Assembly (NCBI RefSeq): GCF_000741165.1 | Contig: NZ_JGYN01000011.1 | Location: 1-53,999 of the forward strand | Reading direction: 5' to 3' | From: Bifidobacterium biavatii DSM 23969 | GTDB taxonomy: Bacteria > Actinomycetota > Actinomycetes > Actinomycetales > Bifidobacteriaceae | Length of the DNA: 53,999 nt | Shown here: piece by piece, positions 33,809 to 43,334 of the stretch | How positions within the stretch are numbered: the first letter of the stretch is position 1 | Layout of the letters: the number at the start of each line of letters is the position of its first letter | Notes under the pieces: model-generated | What the model was told of the DNA's origin: nothing | Database searches by the model: none | What the model saw: only the letters and a program-made list of their open reading frames with translations | Position numbers and translations under genes: made by a program

Positions 33809-35722
33809 ATGACTGAAACGAACAGCACCCCCGCCGCACCACCAGAACGCAGGCGCTACTCCATATGGGACAACACCAAGTTCATGCTGCGCCTGGCGCG
33901 CGAATCGGTGCCCAGCGTGCCGGTGCTCGCAGTGGTGCTGGCCGTGGCGGCGGCCACGCGCACGACGGTGGAGATGTTCGTCGCCCCGGTGATCCTGCGC
34001 CAGATCGAAACACACGCGCCGCTGAACAGCCTGTTGCTGGCGATCGTCGGTTTCACGCTGCTGCTGGTGCTGCTGGCGGCCGGCCACGACCTGTGCGAAA
34101 CGTACACGTCGCTCGGCCGCATCAGCGTGCGCATCCGGCTGTTGGAGAAGATCGGGCTGAAAACCGCAAGCACGTCGTACATCAACACGTTGGACGCGGC
34201 GTTCCGCGCGAAGGAACGCAAGTCCACGCAATCATGCTCGGGCAACAACACCGCGAGCGAACAGGTGTGGACCACGTACACCGAACTGCTCACCAACGTC
34301 ATCGGTTTCGTGATCTACCTGACCGTGCTGTCCGGTTTGAACGGCTGGCTGATCGCGCTCGTACTGGTCACGGCCGTGGCGAGCTACCTGTCCGGCAAGC
34401 GCATCAACGAGTGGGGTTATCGTCATCGCGAGGAGGAGCAGACGGCGTTCGGCCGGTTCGACTATCTGCAGAGTGCGGCGAGCGGACGCGACTATGCGAA
34501 GGATCTGCGTATCTTCGGCCTGCGTCCGTGGATCGTCGAGCTGCGCGCGGGCGCGATGCGCACGTTGCGCGCGTTTTACGCGCATCGCGAGCGCACGACC
34601 GTGTGGGCGAACGTGATCGATGTGGTGCTCACGTTCGCACGCAACGGCGTCGCGTACGCGTATCTGATTTGGCTCACACTCGCGCAGGGACTGCCCGCGT
34701 CGCGGTTCCTGCTGTATTTCACGGCGGTCGGCGGGTTCGCGACGTGGATCACCGGCATGCTCGACCAGTGTTCCGAACTGAACAAGGAGAGCCTGGAACT
34801 TGCGCAGATCCGCGAGTTTCTCGATTGGCCGGAACCGTACGATTTGGACGGCGGGGAGCGTCTCGCCGCGCGGCCGGGTCACGTGTACGAACTGCGTTTG
34901 GACCACGTCTCGTTCCGATATCCGGGCGCGGACCGCGACACGCTGCACGACGTGGACCTGACGATCCGGCCGGGCGAGAAGATCGCCGTGGTCGGCCTGA
35001 ACGGTGCCGGCAAGACCACGATGATCAAGCTCCTGTGCGGCTTCCTCGACCCGACCGCGGGCCGCGTCCTGCTGGACGGGCATGACATCCGCGAGTACAA
35101 CCGGCGCGACTATTACACGCTGTTCGCGGCCGTGTTCCAGGACTTCTCCGTGCTCGACACGACCGTCGCCCAAAACGTCGCCCAACGACTCGACGGCATC
35201 GACCGCGACCGCGTGCGCGCCTGCTTGAATGAGGCGGGCTTGACCGAGAAAGTCATGTCCCTGCCCGGCGGTCTGGACGCGCACATCGGACGGCAGATCT
35301 ACGAGGACGGCGTCGACCTGTCCGGCGGGCAGACGCAGCGGCTCATGCTCGCCCGCGCCCTGTACAAGAACGCGCCGATCCTGCTGCTCGACGAGCCGAC
35401 CGCCGCACTCGACCCAATCGCCGAGAACGACATCTACGAGCACTACAACCGCATGACCGCGGGCCGCACGAGCGTGTTCATCAGCCACCGGCTCGCCTCC
35501 ACACGCTTCTGCGACCGCATCCTGTTCATGAAGAACGGGCGCATAAGCGAACAAGGCACCCACGAATCGCTCCTCGCCGCCGGCGGCGACTACGCGCAGC
35601 TCTTCAACGTGCAAAGCAAGTACTACCAAGACGACACGGACGCGAACACCAACGCCGGTACGGCAGACGCAGCATCCGGCGCGACCGACACGACAGTCAA
35701 GAAGGCCGACAGCAATGAGTGA
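33809..35722 (+). CDS. ABC transporter half-transporter 1 (membrane domain fused to ATPase)
   Basis: 637 residues from ATG 33809 with GAAAGGA 6 nt upstream (GTG 33806 is a minor alternative). Six-helix exporter membrane domain (about 25-330), then ATPase: Walker A GLNGAGKTT, signature LSGGQTQR, Walker B ILLLDEPTAALDP, H-loop FISHRL. Probably pairs with the next gene as a heterodimer; the two genes overlap by 8 bp. The ATPases are both intact in their main motifs. With the LytTR/kinase pair it suggests a regulated export or peptide-resistance system. No peptide precursor gene was found around it. Confidence 0.93.
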   Translation: MTETNSTPAAPPERRRYSIWDNTKFMLRLARESVPSVPVLAVVLAVAAATRTTVEMFVAPVILRQIETHAPLNSLLLAIVGFTLLLVLLAAGHDLCETYTSLGRISVRIRLLEKIGLKTASTSYINTLDAAFRAKERKSTQSCSGNNTASEQVWTTYTELLTNVIGFVIYLTVLSGLNGWLIALVLVTAVASYLSGKRINEWGYRHREEEQTAFGRFDYLQSAASGRDYAKDLRIFGLRPWIVELRAGAMRTLRAFYAHRERTTVWANVIDVVLTFARNGVAYAYLIWLTLAQGLPASRFLLYFTAVGGFATWITGMLDQCSELNKESLELAQIREFLDWPEPYDLDGGERLAARPGHVYELRLDHVSFRYPGADRDTLHDVDLTIRPGEKIAVVGLNGAGKTTMIKLLCGFLDPTAGRVLLDGHDIREYNRRDYYTLFAAVFQDFSVLDTTVAQNVAQRLDGIDRDRVRACLNEAGLTEKVMSLPGGLDAHIGRQIYEDGVDLSGGQTQRLMLARALYKNAPILLLDEPTAALDPIAENDIYEHYNRMTAGRTSVFISHRLASTRFCDRILFMKNGRISEQGTHESLLAAGGDYAQLFNVQSKYYQDDTDANTNAGTADAASGATDTTVKKADSNE

Positions 35723-37691
35723 CGAAACCGACACCACAACGTCCCGCAAGGACGCAACCACATCCGGCGAGGCGGACAACCGCACGCCCAGCACCAGCAC
35801 AACCAACGCAATCGACCATCAGCCCGCCGCTCGCCCGCAACCGTGGCGCTACGAACTGCGCGCGATCGGCATCTGGTGGAAGCTCCAACCCAACTGGTTC
35901 GTCGCCACCGTGCTGGACGCACTGTGCAAGGCAGCCGCCCCATACGCGACCATCTGGTTCTCCGCGCAGCTCATCAACGAACTGGCCGGCCGACGCGATC
36001 CGAACGTCCTGCGTTCGTGGGTGATCCTCATCCTCGCGACCACGGTCGTGCTCGCACTGGCCAGCGCCGCCTGCCATCACTGGAAGCAGGCGGAGGACGC
36101 GATGTCCGAAGTCAACGGCAAGCTGCCGGTCGCCGACAAGCTCATGGATCTCGACTTTCCGATCGCCGACGACCAGCGCACGTACGACACGGTGTCCAGT
36201 ATCCGCCAAAACGACAATTTCACCGGCCGCGGCCTGACGGAAAGCATGCTGATACTGAACGACGCGCTGCCGGCCGTCTTCCAGATCGCCGGCGGCGTCG
36301 CGCTGTCCGCGTCGCTGTTCACGTCACCCGTGCCCGCGGACGGCGGTTGGCTGACGCTGCTGAACAGCCCGTGGTGCGCGGTGCTGATGGTCGCCGTGCT
36401 GCTGGGCGACATCGCACTGTCGTCCGCCTGCTACGAATACGGTGATCATTTCTGGGTCAATTTCGCGGAGGCCGGCCGGTTCGGCAACCGCGTGTTCAGT
36501 TTCTTCGGCGCCCTGTTCGCGAACGACAAGCGCGCAATGGACTGCCGCATGTACGGCCAGTTCGAGCGCGTCGCAATCCCGTTCTGGCGGGCGAACAACT
36601 CGTTCGACGCGCACTCCCCCGCGATGCGCGGCGTGCTGTGGCCGCTGACGTTGTGGAAGTCGCTGTCCGTGGCGATTTCCACGATGCTGATCGGCTTCGT
36701 GTACGCGTTCGTGTGCCTGAAGGCGTGGGGCGGCGCGTTCGGCGTGGGTTCGGTGACGCAGTACGTGGGCGCGATCACGACGACGTTCACCGGCTTGTCC
36801 GCACTGCTCAGGTCGATCGGCCGCGTGCGCAACAACGCGCCGTTCCTGAAGACCGTGTTCGATTTTCTTGATACGCCGAACACGATGTATCAGGGTTCGC
36901 TCACGACGGAGAAGCGCGCGGACCGGCAGTACGACGTGGAGTTCCGCGACGTGTCGTTCCGCTATCCGAACGCACCGGCCGGCCAGTGGGCGCTGCGGCA
37001 CGTGAATCTGAAGTTCAAGGTCGGCTCGCGTCTTGCGGTGGTGGGCGAGAACGGCAGCGGCAAGACCACGTTCATCAAGCTCTTGTGCCGCCTGTACGAT
37101 CCGACTGAGGGCGAGATTCTGCTCAACGGGATCGACATCCGCAAGTACCGGTACGACGAGTACCTGCGCATCTTCTCGGTCGTCTTCCAGGACTTCCGTC
37201 TGCTCGCCCTGCCCTTGGGGCAGAACGTGGCGTGCGCGGCCCGCTACGACCGGGAGCTCGCCGCCGACTGCCTCGTGAAGGCCGATTTCGGCGACCGGCT
37301 CGCCTCCATGCCGCAGGGTTTGGACACGAGCCTGTACAAGGAACTCGACCAACACGGCGTGCAGGTGTCCGGCGGCGAGGCGCAGAAGATCGCGATCGCG
37401 CGCGCCCTGTACCGGGACGCGCCGTTCATCATCCTGGACGAGCCGACCGCCGCGCTGGACCCGATCGCCGAAGCGCAGATCTACGCGAAGTTCGACGAGA
37501 TCGCCGGCGACAAAACCGCCGTGTACATCAGCCACCGCCTGTCCTCGTGCAAGTTCTGCGACGACATCGCCGTGTTCGACCACGGCAGCATCGTCCAATA
37601 CGGCACCCACCAGCAACTCGTCAACGAGCCGGCCGGCAAATACCACCAACTCTGGCACGCCCAAGCCCAGTACTACACCACCAGCAACTAA
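35715..37691 (+). CDS. ABC transporter half-transporter 2 (membrane domain fused to ATPase)
   Basis: 658 residues. Starts inside the end of the preceding gene. The N-terminal 40 residues are Thr/Asp/Ala-rich, then a six-helix exporter domain and ATPase: Walker A GENGSGKTT, signature VSGGEAQK, Walker B IILDEPTAALDP, H-loop YISHRL. Related to half-transporter 1 in the ATPase but differing in the membrane part, as expected for a heterodimer. Ends 12 bp before the convergent htpX gene. Substrate unknown. Confidence 0.93.
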   Translation: MSDETDTTTSRKDATTSGEADNRTPSTSTTNAIDHQPAARPQPWRYELRAIGIWWKLQPNWFVATVLDALCKAAAPYATIWFSAQLINELAGRRDPNVLRSWVILILATTVVLALASAACHHWKQAEDAMSEVNGKLPVADKLMDLDFPIADDQRTYDTVSSIRQNDNFTGRGLTESMLILNDALPAVFQIAGGVALSASLFTSPVPADGGWLTLLNSPWCAVLMVAVLLGDIALSSACYEYGDHFWVNFAEAGRFGNRVFSFFGALFANDKRAMDCRMYGQFERVAIPFWRANNSFDAHSPAMRGVLWPLTLWKSLSVAISTMLIGFVYAFVCLKAWGGAFGVGSVTQYVGAITTTFTGLSALLRSIGRVRNNAPFLKTVFDFLDTPNTMYQGSLTTEKRADRQYDVEFRDVSFRYPNAPAGQWALRHVNLKFKVGSRLAVVGENGSGKTTFIKLLCRLYDPTEGEILLNGIDIRKYRYDEYLRIFSVVFQDFRLLALPLGQNVACAARYDRELAADCLVKADFGDRLASMPQGLDTSLYKELDQHGVQVSGGEAQKIAIARALYRDAPFIILDEPTAALDPIAEAQIYAKFDEIAGDKTAVYISHRLSSCKFCDDIAVFDHGSIVQYGTHQQLVNEPAGKYHQLWHAQAQYYTTSN

Positions 37692-37703
37692 GCGATTCGG
37701 CTT

Positions 37704-38657
37704 TCAGTAGCGAACTTGCGGCTGCTGGGCGTAGCCGGCGTTCATGCCGATCGACTGGGCGCGCATCTCCTGCGCCATCTGCATCAGACGCGCGATGCGC
37801 TGGTCGGTCGGCGGGTGGGTCGAGAACAGCTTCAACAATCCCTCCGCGGAGAACGGGTTCGCGATCATCATCGCCGAAACCGACTGCGTGCCCGCCGTCT
37901 GCGGCATCGGATTCGCCTCCGCACCGTACGAGATCTTGTTCAGCGCGGACGCGAGCGCCTCCGGGTCACCGGTCAGGCGCGAACCGTCCTCGTCTGCGTC
38001 GAATTCGCGCGTGCGCGAAATCGCCATCTGAATCAGCGACGCGGCGATCGGCGCGAGAATCATGCTCAGCAGCACGCCGACCGCGCCGAGCGCGCCGCCA
38101 CCGTCGTTGTCGCGGTCGTCGCGTGAACCGCCGCCGAAATACATGAGCGAATAGCCGAGGTACGTGATCACCGTCGCCATTGCGGACGCGATCGCCGACG
38201 TGAGAATGTCGTGATTGTACACGTGCATGAGCTCGTGGCCGAGCACGCCGCGAATCTCGCGTTCGTTGAGCATCTGCAGGATGCCCTGCGTGCAGCACAC
38301 CGCCGCATGACGCTCGTTGCGGCCCGTCGCGAACGCGTTCGGACTCATCGTGGGCGCGATGTAGATGCACGGCATCGGCTTGCCGGCCTTCGCGCTCAGC
38401 TCGCGCACGATGCGATACAGCGCGGGCGCCTCCGCTTCGGACACTTCGCGGGCGCGCATGGACGCGATGGCGAGCTTGTCGGAGAACCAGTAGGAGCCGA
38501 ACGTGGTGGCCAGGCCGATGACGATGTAGAAGCTCAACGTGCCGCGCTGGCCGCCCGTGGCCCACCAGATGAGCATGATGATGCCCCACATCAACGCGAA
38601 CAACAGCGTTGTTTTCAGGCCGTTGCAATGGCCGTGCACCCGCAGTTTGCCAGTCAT
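37704..38657 (-). CDS. htpX: Zinc metalloprotease HtpX (M48)
   Basis: 317 residues from ATG 38657; the upstream 21 codons to 38720 lack a ribosome site. Membrane protease for quality control of misfolded membrane proteins. Zinc motif HELMH (in GVLGHELMHVYNHD) and third ligand Glu in REFDADEDG. Two N-terminal membrane segments (TLLFALMWGIIMLIWW and FYIVIGLATTFGSYWF) and further ones after the zinc site. Standard family length is about 290-320. Convergent with the ABC operon. Confidence 0.95.
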   Translation of the reverse strand: MTGKLRVHGHCNGLKTTLLFALMWGIIMLIWWATGGQRGTLSFYIVIGLATTFGSYWFSDKLAIASMRAREVSEAEAPALYRIVRELSAKAGKPMPCIYIAPTMSPNAFATGRNERHAAVCCTQGILQMLNEREIRGVLGHELMHVYNHDILTSAIASAMATVITYLGYSLMYFGGGSRDDRDNDGGGALGAVGVLLSMILAPIAASLIQMAISRTREFDADEDGSRLTGDPEALASALNKISYGAEANPMPQTAGTQSVSAMMIANPFSAEGLLKLFSTHPPTDQRIARLMQMAQEMRAQSIGMNAGYAQQPQVRY

Positions 38658-38818
38658 AATGCTCACAGTAAATTCACTGTCTGTACGTTGGCTGGACGGA
38701 AGCCGGACGGGCGCGCCCAATCCGCTACGGGCGGAATCGGCGCGTTGGACATCGCCACGTCGACGACGAACCCGGCAAGCTCGTCGAAACAGACCAAACC
38801 AACAAGCCGAACAACAAA

Positions 38819-38855
38819 AGTGCGGGGCGAGGAATCACATCCTCCGCCCCGCACT
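38819..38855 (-). terminator. Rho-independent terminator of fprA
   Basis: AGTGCGGGGC (38819-38828) pairs with GCCCCGCACT (38846-38855), with an inner GAGGA/TCCTC pairing. On the minus strand the stem is followed by TTTTG. It stands about 100 bp past the stop of the ferredoxin reductase gene. Confidence 0.82.
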
Positions 38856-38957
38856 GTCATTGGCGGTTCGAGAACAGCTCGTTCAACAAGCCGTTACCAC
38901 GTCGGCCGCGCACCGCGATCTCGTCCTGCTGATCGCACCGCGCAGCACCGCACAGCA

Positions 38958-40418
38958 TCACGCGTGCGCAAGCTGGCGCATCTGCTCCGGGTCAATGACC
39001 TTCTTGTGCTCGCGGCCTTCCTTCGCACCTTCCGCGCGCTCGAACGCGTCGACCTTCTTCCAGCCGGCGAAGTCGATCGGCTTGATGCCGCGGCTTTCCA
39101 GCAGTCGGTCAATGGACTCCGGGTCACGATCGGCCGCCACGCGGCCACCTTCCGCAGCCTTGGCGAGATCCTCGAGCATGTTGGTCACGATCATCAGCGC
39201 ATCGGACTTGGTCGAGCCGATCAGGCCGACCGGACCGCGCTTGGCCCAACCGGTCGCGTACAGGCGTTCGCGCACTTCGCCGCCGTCCGCGGCTGTGGTG
39301 ATACGGCCGTCGCCGTTCGCGTTGGCCAGATGCGCGCCCTTCTCGTCGTACACGATGCCGGGCGCTTCGGCCGGCTTGTAGCCGATCGCGTGATACACGG
39401 CCTCGACCGGGTAGTCGGTGAACTCGCCGGTGCGATGCATCTTGCCGTCGGCGCCGGTTTCGGTGCGCTCGACGCGGATCGCCTTGACCTTGCCGTCCTC
39501 GCCGAGGATTTCGGTCGGGGCGGAGTTGAAGTGGACGTAGTACTTGCGGTCGGCAGGATTGCCCTCGAAGTCGACGTCGCCGTCGTCCTCCATGTCCTCG
39601 GCCATCTCGCGGATCGTGAACAGCTCCTCGACCATCTGGCGGGTGAGCTTGTCCTTGCCGGCCACCTCGATGGTGTCGTCGTCGAGTTCGAAGTCGTCCT
39701 CGTTGATGATGAGCTGCACGCCGGGCAGCTTCTCCATCTCGCGCAGCTCCTGCACGCTGAATTTCGCCTGCGCGACGCCGCGGCGGATGAACAGGTGCAG
39801 CACCTTGGCCTTGTTCCGCTGGATGCCCTCGTACACGTTGTCTGGAATGTCGGTCTTGGCCTTGAGGTCGTCCGCGTTGCGCATGAGCTCGCGGGCAACG
39901 TCCATCGCAACGTTGCCACCGCCGATCACGGCCACGTTCTCGGCCGTCAGCGGCCACTCGCGGGCGCCGGTCGGATAGCCGTCGTACCACTCGACGAACT
40001 TGGCCGCACCGTACACGCCGTCAAGGTCCGCGCCGGGCAGGCCGAGCGGCTTGTCCTTGACCGCGCCGGTGGCGAACAGCACCGCGTCGTAGCGGGCGAG
40101 CAGCTCGTCGAGCGTGACGTCCTTGCCGAATTCCACGTCGCAGTACAGGTGAATGTCGGGGTTGTCGAGCGTCTTCTCGAGCGCGTCGGCGATGAACTTG
40201 ATGGACGGGTGGTCGGGGGCCACGCCGTAGCGGACCAGGCCGAACGGCACGGGCAGCTTCTCGAACAGGTCGATGCGGGCCTTGGTGCCGAGGCCGAGTT
40301 CCTCGCCGAGCTTCTTGAGCTGGCGAAGGAAAATATCGGAGGAGTACACGCCGGCCGGACCGGCGCCGATCACTGCGATGCGCAGTTCGTTCTCGTTGGT
40401 ATTCGAAGATTCAGTCAC
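38958..40418 (-). CDS. fprA: Ferredoxin/adrenodoxin-type NADP+ reductase (FprA-like)
   Basis: 486 residues. An FAD-binding GAGPAG (about 18-23), PFGLVRYGVAPDHPSIK, and NADP-binding GGGNVAMDVARELMR identify the adrenodoxin-reductase-like FprA family of actinobacteria. Moves electrons between NADPH and ferredoxin. Bifidobacteria use ferredoxin in pyruvate metabolism and nucleotide reduction, so the direction here is open. Cytoplasmic. Single gene with own terminator; 61 bp from the P-type ATPase gene. Confidence 0.92.
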   Translation of the reverse strand: MTESSNTNENELRIAVIGAGPAGVYSSDIFLRQLKKLGEELGLGTKARIDLFEKLPVPFGLVRYGVAPDHPSIKFIADALEKTLDNPDIHLYCDVEFGKDVTLDELLARYDAVLFATGAVKDKPLGLPGADLDGVYGAAKFVEWYDGYPTGAREWPLTAENVAVIGGGNVAMDVARELMRNADDLKAKTDIPDNVYEGIQRNKAKVLHLFIRRGVAQAKFSVQELREMEKLPGVQLIINEDDFELDDDTIEVAGKDKLTRQMVEELFTIREMAEDMEDDGDVDFEGNPADRKYYVHFNSAPTEILGEDGKVKAIRVERTETGADGKMHRTGEFTDYPVEAVYHAIGYKPAEAPGIVYDEKGAHLANANGDGRITTAADGGEVRERLYATGWAKRGPVGLIGSTKSDALMIVTNMLEDLAKAAEGGRVAADRDPESIDRLLESRGIKPIDFAGWKKVDAFERAEGAKEGREHKKVIDPEQMRQLAHA

Positions 40419-40479
40419 GCGTTCCAGCCTATCGCAAGCCGCCGAATCGGGAAAGAGTGATTTTCGGTGGCCTGTTCCC

Positions 40480-42942
40480 TTATTCCCGGTCGAACAGGGC
40501 CGTGAGGGCCCAGAGGATGCTCACCACGTCGATGGCCTCCTGCAGGAACGCGCCAATCACCACCGGAATGAGGTTGAACGCGGCGGCGACCATGCCAACC
40601 ACCGCGAGGCCCAACCCGAGCAGCACGGCCTGTAGCATCACGCGTTTGGTGCGGCGGGCGATCGCAATGGCCTGCGGTACGGCGGCGATGTCGTCGTTCA
40701 TGATGACCACCTGCGCGGATTCCGAGGCGGCGGTGGACGTGCCGTCGGTCATGGCCACGCCGATGTCCGCCACGGCAAGCACCGGGGCATCGTTCACACC
40801 GTCGCCCACCATCATCGTGACGGGCGTGGCCGCCTTGACCGCCGCGACCTTGTCCTCCGGGAACAGTTCGGCGTGCACCTCGTCAATTCCCACTTCACGC
40901 GCGATGATTTCCGCCGAAGCGCGCTTGTCGCCGGTGAGCATGGTGAGCTTGGAAACGCCAAGCCTGTGCAGTGCGGCGAGCGCGGCTTTGGCGTTCGCGC
41001 GCGGCACGTCGCGCAGCACGATGCGCGCGATCAGTTGTCCGTCGATTGACACGTACGACGCCATTTCGTCCGGCGCCAGCATGCCGAATCGCGCGCGCGT
41101 GGCCTCCTGTGACTGTGATGCGGCGGCCGCGGCCACCGGCTGGAATCCATCATCGCGCGCGTCCGCGAACGACAGCCGCCCGACGCGCACCGCATGCCCG
41201 TTCACCGTTCCGCATATGCCGCGTCCCGATTCCTCGCGCACGTCCTTCACCACCGGCAGATCGGCCCCATGCCCAAGCCCGAACGCCCGACTGGCCGCGG
41301 CATCATCGCACTCCCGCTGTCCGTCCGCGAACCGCGCGTGCAGCCTCGCCGCGGCGGCCGCCCCGGCCTTCGCGATGCCGCGCGAGAGGATATGCACCGA
41401 ATATCCTTCCACCACGCCGGCCATCATCAGCACATGGTCCTCATCCAGCCGCGTCTCAACCCCCGGCAGCATGTCCACGCGCACGACCTGCGGCTGCTTG
41501 ACGGTCAGCGTGCCGGTTTTGTCGAAGAACACGTGCGTGACCTGTCCGAGCCGTTCGAGCACGTCCTGCGTTTTGATGAGCACGCCGGCCGCCGCGAGCC
41601 GCCCAGTTCCGGCGATGTACGCGACCGGCGCGGCGATGAGCAGCGGGCACGGCGTCGCGAGCACGAGCACCTGCGCGAATCGCGTCGGCACGCCGGACAC
41701 GGCCCACGCAACACCGGCGATGATCAGCGACAGCACGGTGAACGGCACGGCGAGCCGGTCTGCCGTGCGCACGACAGCCGGACGCGACTCCTGCGCGGAC
41801 GTCACGAGCGCGAGAATACGCTGATACTGCGAGTCGGCGGCACGCTTGGTCACGCGCATGGTGAGCGCGGTCGCGCCGTTGACCGCGCCGGACATGACGC
41901 GAGCGCCCGCGAACACTTCGCGCGGAACCGGTTCGCCGTTGATAGCGCTCAGGTCGAGCGTGGCGGAAACGGACATGAGTTCGCCGTCGACCGGCACGGT
42001 TTCGCCCGGCAGCACGACGATCACGTCGCCGACACGCACGTCGTCGACCGGAATGGTGCGCAGATGCCGCGCGTCCGCGATTTCACGGCTATCGGCGGAG
42101 GCCGTAGCGGACCGACGCACGGCGATATCGGACTGACGCACGGCCGGGCCGCACTCTTGCGGATGCCGACCGGTGATGGCGCAGACCGCATCGCGCCCAG
42201 CCGCGGTCGCATTGCGCCGTTGCACCGAGCCGTCTGCCGCGCCGGCACGCCCCCGCGGCCCCGATCCTCGCAGATCGACTGCCGGTACGGCACCGGTCTC
42301 CCCTGGCGCCCCGTTCACTCGTCGGAAGCCGTCATCGGACACAGCGGAACGCATGCCATCCCCGGTACCGGACGTCCTCGGCATACCGTCACGCTGCCCC
42401 CGTCCCACGCCCGGCAGCGAAACCACGTGCGCAGTCTGCGGCGCAGCCTGCAGCAGCGCGGTCAGACTGTGTTCGGCTTTGGCCTGCGCGTATTCCTCGA
42501 TCGCCTCGCCGGACGAAATCATGAGCATGACCGCCCAGCTCGCCCAGTATTCGTGCACGGCGACGGTCGACAGAATCGCGACGACGGCCAGCAGGTCGAC
42601 GCCGACCTGGCCGTGGCGAATGTCGTCGATCATGCCGCGGACCGTGTCGAATACGACGACCAATACCAGCGCGATGATCAGCCACTGGCCCACGCCAGGA
42701 TCGCCCAAGATCGGCAGATGCACGGGATCAATTGGAGCCGCGACGTCGCCGATCGCCGCGTCGACACCGGCGCCGGCGACGCGGCCGGCACTGAAACCGA
42801 TCGCACTGCCGGCCGCAAACCACGGACGCCACTCCCCCAGCAACGCCAGCGGCACGGCCGACGCGACGACCACGGGCAGCATCGGCACGAGTCGGCAGAT
42901 GCGGAGGACAGCTTTGAAGAATCTGATGATGAGCTCTCTCAT
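40480..42942 (-). CDS. P1B-type heavy-metal-transporting P-type ATPase, with unusual insert
   Basis: 820 residues from ATG 42942, behind AAGGAG 6-7 nt upstream. Phosphorylation motif DKTGT (Asp474), membrane motif TPCPLLIA (Cys432), MVGDGVNDAP hinge near the end and about eight membrane segments. No N-terminal metal-binding HMA domain. Two unusual points: a Gly/Arg/Ala/Ser-rich insert of about 120 residues (about 175-293) before the actuator domain, and NGEP where most P-type ATPases have TGE. The CPx-type site suggests export of a soft or transition metal ion, but specificity cannot be told. No metal regulator gene is next to it. Confidence 0.9.
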   Translation of the reverse strand: MRELIIRFFKAVLRICRLVPMLPVVVASAVPLALLGEWRPWFAAGSAIGFSAGRVAGAGVDAAIGDVAAPIDPVHLPILGDPGVGQWLIIALVLVVVFDTVRGMIDDIRHGQVGVDLLAVVAILSTVAVHEYWASWAVMLMISSGEAIEEYAQAKAEHSLTALLQAAPQTAHVVSLPGVGRGQRDGMPRTSGTGDGMRSAVSDDGFRRVNGAPGETGAVPAVDLRGSGPRGRAGAADGSVQRRNATAAGRDAVCAITGRHPQECGPAVRQSDIAVRRSATASADSREIADARHLRTIPVDDVRVGDVIVVLPGETVPVDGELMSVSATLDLSAINGEPVPREVFAGARVMSGAVNGATALTMRVTKRAADSQYQRILALVTSAQESRPAVVRTADRLAVPFTVLSLIIAGVAWAVSGVPTRFAQVLVLATPCPLLIAAPVAYIAGTGRLAAAGVLIKTQDVLERLGQVTHVFFDKTGTLTVKQPQVVRVDMLPGVETRLDEDHVLMMAGVVEGYSVHILSRGIAKAGAAAAARLHARFADGQRECDDAAASRAFGLGHGADLPVVKDVREESGRGICGTVNGHAVRVGRLSFADARDDGFQPVAAAAASQSQEATRARFGMLAPDEMASYVSIDGQLIARIVLRDVPRANAKAALAALHRLGVSKLTMLTGDKRASAEIIAREVGIDEVHAELFPEDKVAAVKAATPVTMMVGDGVNDAPVLAVADIGVAMTDGTSTAASESAQVVIMNDDIAAVPQAIAIARRTKRVMLQAVLLGLGLAVVGMVAAAFNLIPVVIGAFLQEAIDVVSILWALTALFDRE

Positions 42943-43228
42943 CACACGCTCCTTACGCTCGCATACGGGCCGATCGTGGCGGCGGTGCGAACGCGGGTAT
43001 GCAGTCGCGTGACCGGCCTCGATCGGCGGTTCGGTCACGCCTTGTTAACCCACCGGCGGCTTTGCCCGGCAGCCCGCTGAACGCTGGACCGCCTCGCGCA
43101 CCCTTCCGATACACGGCGTAAAGATGACATATTCAGTTGTTCGTTTTCATCATACCCGAGGCCTGCGACTTCGGTCTGCCACTGAGTCCGCGTTCGTGCC
43201 GTACCGTTCGCGCACAGCCGTATGGGCA

Positions 43229-43292
43229 TGACAAAACGACCGTAAGTCGGCGGGATCATCGTGATCCCGACTCACTTACGGTCGTTTTGTCA
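43229..43292. repeat. Large nested hairpin (19-bp outer arms)
   Basis: TGACAAAACGACCGTAAGT (43229-43247) and its exact reverse complement (43274-43292) enclose an inner inverted repeat GGGATCA/TGATCCC (43252-43267). It lies 43 bp beyond the 3' end of the htrA-type gene and could end its transcription, since AAAAC/GTTTT provides T-rich sides. The rest of the 392-bp gap to the ATPase start shows no gene. Confidence 0.85.
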
Positions 43293-43334
43293 ATTCGCGC
43301 GACTGTCAGTTTCCCTGACCGTCGGCCCTGCGGT

